This document shows positions 62,032-64,000 of a DNA stretch of 64,000 nucleotides, one piece after another. A model generated the notes under the pieces. It had not been told where the DNA came from. It ran no database searches and saw nothing but the letters and a program-made list of their open reading frames with translations. Every line of letters starts with the position of its first letter. Position 1 is the first letter of the stretch. The translations under genes and the position numbers were made by a program. Origin of the DNA: Syngnathus acus (taxonomy: Eukaryota; Chordata; Actinopteri; Syngnathiformes; Syngnathidae); contig NC_051108.1 in assembly GCF_901709675.1 (NCBI RefSeq), forward strand, positions 3,880,631 to 3,944,630. Reading direction: 5' to 3'.

Positions 62032-62037
62032 AATAAA
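62032..62037 (+). terminator. flrt2: Candidate flrt2 poly(A) signal
   Basis: AATAAA is followed by GT-rich sequence at about 62090-62128. It is the first canonical hexamer after the stop codon. A second AATAAA at 63431-63436 could serve a longer 3' UTR. Confidence 0.4.
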
Positions 62038-62449
62038 ACAAAATTGCCTTTTTATGCTTACCCCTCCCATGGAAACAATAGCGGCACTTGTGAGTGATTG
62101 TAGAAGAAGTGTGATTGGATTGTTTCCTATCAGAGAAATCCCAAAAGTGCTTTTAACTCTTAAAATCGTCTGTGCTCAATTTGTTTATTATAACCGAGCC
62201 AAGATGAGCCTCGGTTAAGAGGCGCTTTTTTGGAAAACTCGGAAATAGGATTTGTCATCTTCTGCACACTAAGACACAACTTGATTAACACGAACATAAG
62301 CAACAAAGAATGATTACTCTCGATGCAGTGTATGAATGTGCTTAGTGGCCCCCCCCAACCTTCATATCTTTCATAATGTTTTAGCAAGTGAGGCCACAAG
62401 GGGGCAGTTTCTTTCAGCATAGTGTGAAACTAAGGGCATGCTGCAGACA

Positions 62450-62469
62450 GGGGGGGGGGGGGGGGGGGG
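62450..62469 (+). repeat. Poly(G) run of about 20 bases
   Basis: This is an uninterrupted G tract 860 bp downstream of the flrt2 stop codon. It would form a G-quadruplex if transcribed in a long 3' UTR. Its length is probably variable and may be subject to sequencing error. Confidence 0.85.
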
Positions 62470-64000
62470 AGAACACACAGCTCACTACCATCCCCTCAAA
62501 TTTCATAACCCAGATGACATTACTCTGTTCAGACAGCATTGTTATGTTATTGCTCATTGGGTTTTCTTTAATGACGTGGAATCATTTTAAACTAATTGTG
62601 TCTTCCGTGCTTTGTGGCGAAAATATGGATTTTCACCATTGTGGTTTGTCTGAGTGGGCTTTTCAATGTGATGAGCATTCCAAAGACAGCCTGTAATAAT
62701 TTATTCATAGATTTTGAAAATTAGCAAGTAACTCAACAATTGCACTTTTGCAATAAGTGCTCATTATTTTGAATTACGTTCCTGAAATGTTTTGGACCTA
62801 CGGATTTCATGGTGGGAGGAATGAATGTGTCTCTCCCGCCATCTTCTACTTCCCTGGCCTCCCTGTCCCTGTCCCAATATCTCAGATCCCAGCATGTGCT
62901 CAATTAAAGTAGTTTCCTTGCCCTTCAGCTCACGGACTGAGGCAGCAGCGCTTTGCATGCCATGTGCCAGCGAGAGGTCTTCATTATGCACTTCTTAAGA
63001 AGACTCTATTTGATTTGACATCATTTTATTTTGAGGGGGCCAAGCTTAAAGAGTTCCCACCCTCAACCTCCCCCAACCAACTCTTTCCTTATAATCCTCC
63101 CAAAAAAGAAAATATGCACATTTTACTTTCACTCGGCTGCACCTAACTCACGCTGGGCATGTTAACTCTTTGTGAGGCCCCAAAAACTTCACCCACTATT
63201 GAAAAAAAAAAAAGACTATCGTTGATGTATTATAGTATTTGAAATCCAGCAATAGAGTAGCAAACTGCAAGACTTTCACAGCTCCATTATTAAATATTTA
63301 AGATATCATTGAGTGCTTTTATGTACATTTCTCATTCAACCAAAGCAATTTCTTGCCTTGCATCAAATCAAGGGTGATCATTTTAATCATGGCTAAGTCC
63401 AGAATCGAGTGCCATTATTATAAGCTAAAAAATAAAATATAGCACAATCCACACTTAAATTACCAGTCAGATTATTTTGCTTTATTTTCCCCCAATCTTC
63501 TGTGGTTATCAGAGCCTCTCCACTTTATGTTGAACTTTTTCTACTAATAACATATCAGCGCACCCAGAAGACGTACCAAGTGTTCCTGTGACCTACCCTG
63601 CTTTAACAATCGTAAAACAGCTGACAAAGCACTGAACCAACAAATTCATTGTGTGGTTTGCTCTACATGCTGCACCCACTCACCATAATATCCTGCACAC
63701 AAGCTTAAAGAACATTTCCATTTTTTTTTTTTCCATATGGTTTCTCCCACGGACATATTTGCCTTACCTTTTTATGCAGGATTGATTAATTAATTAAATA
63801 TATATACAGGATGAGATTTAAGGAGACAGCAACAAGAATGCCCGAATGATAGCACATTTACTCGGCCTTGGTGGTGACAATAACGGTGCCAATAGGAACA
63901 ACGCCGCTAACACACATACTCACACTCGCTAATGAGACTTTTCATCCACACTGCCAGACCTTTCAGCGCTCCTACACGGTGTGGTTAATGATTCAACCAG
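62470..64000. other. Downstream flank of flrt2, no further gene seen
   Basis: The stretch is AT-rich with homopolymers (a T run near 63721, an A run near 63201), a second AATAAA at 63431 and a TTAATTAATTAAATATATAT stretch near 63785. No repeat-family element and no convincing reading frame is seen. Part of it may be distal flrt2 3' UTR. Confidence 0.5.

Larger units (their letters stand above)
61587..62037 (+). other. flrt2: flrt2 3' UTR, minimal extent
   Basis: This is AT-rich sequence after the TAA stop. It holds a short CA run, an A-rich stretch and an 18-bp tandem duplication (61891-61926). The minimal end is set by the first good poly(A) signal. FLRT2 3' UTRs are often longer, so this is a lower bound. 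Confidence 0.5.

Overview
The window looks like teleost fish DNA. It is AT-rich and mostly gene-free. It carries a SINE, several hAT-, piggyBac-, Tigger- and TA-target-type MITEs, (CA)n and (AAAT)n microsatellites, and one long-coding-exon vertebrate gene. The composition suggests a percomorph; the exact species cannot be set from the sequence alone.

The only gene I can call firmly is flrt2, on the + strand in the last 7 kb. It has a GC-rich promoter and first non-coding exon (about 57.0-57.56 kb), one 1.6 kb intron, and then a single exon. That exon (from 59170) holds the rest of the 5' leader, the whole 660-codon reading frame (59604-61586) and the 3' UTR. The protein is a single-pass leucine-rich-repeat adhesion receptor. 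Its leader is rich in upstream AUGs.

The first 57 kb is a gene desert, which fits the usual setting of FLRT2. I see no convincing protein gene there. Two weak leads exist: a splice-acceptor plus poly(A)-signal arrangement on the minus strand at 10.54-10.72 kb, and a CCAAT/TATA arrangement at 24.6 kb.

The desert is dominated by one family of palindromic elements with termini CCGTATTTTCCGCAC (or CCGGAC) and TA flanks. At least 13 copies lie between 0.5 and 53.2 kb and none in the last 10.8 kb around the gene. The copies share ends but carry at least three unrelated cores, and one core resembles a captured hAT transposon end. One copy holds a SINE with a clean 12-bp target duplication. Another sits inside a tandem repeat that lets the empty site be read, confirming TA as the target. 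A decayed pair at 40.5-41.0 kb is an element within an element.

Other mobile elements are a 324-bp hAT MITE with an 8-bp duplication, a decayed relative of it, a TTAA-type piggyBac-like palindrome, a Tigger-like palindrome and another TA-flanked near-perfect palindrome. The gene and the repeats show no functional link in the sequence beyond the repeats' absence close to the gene.
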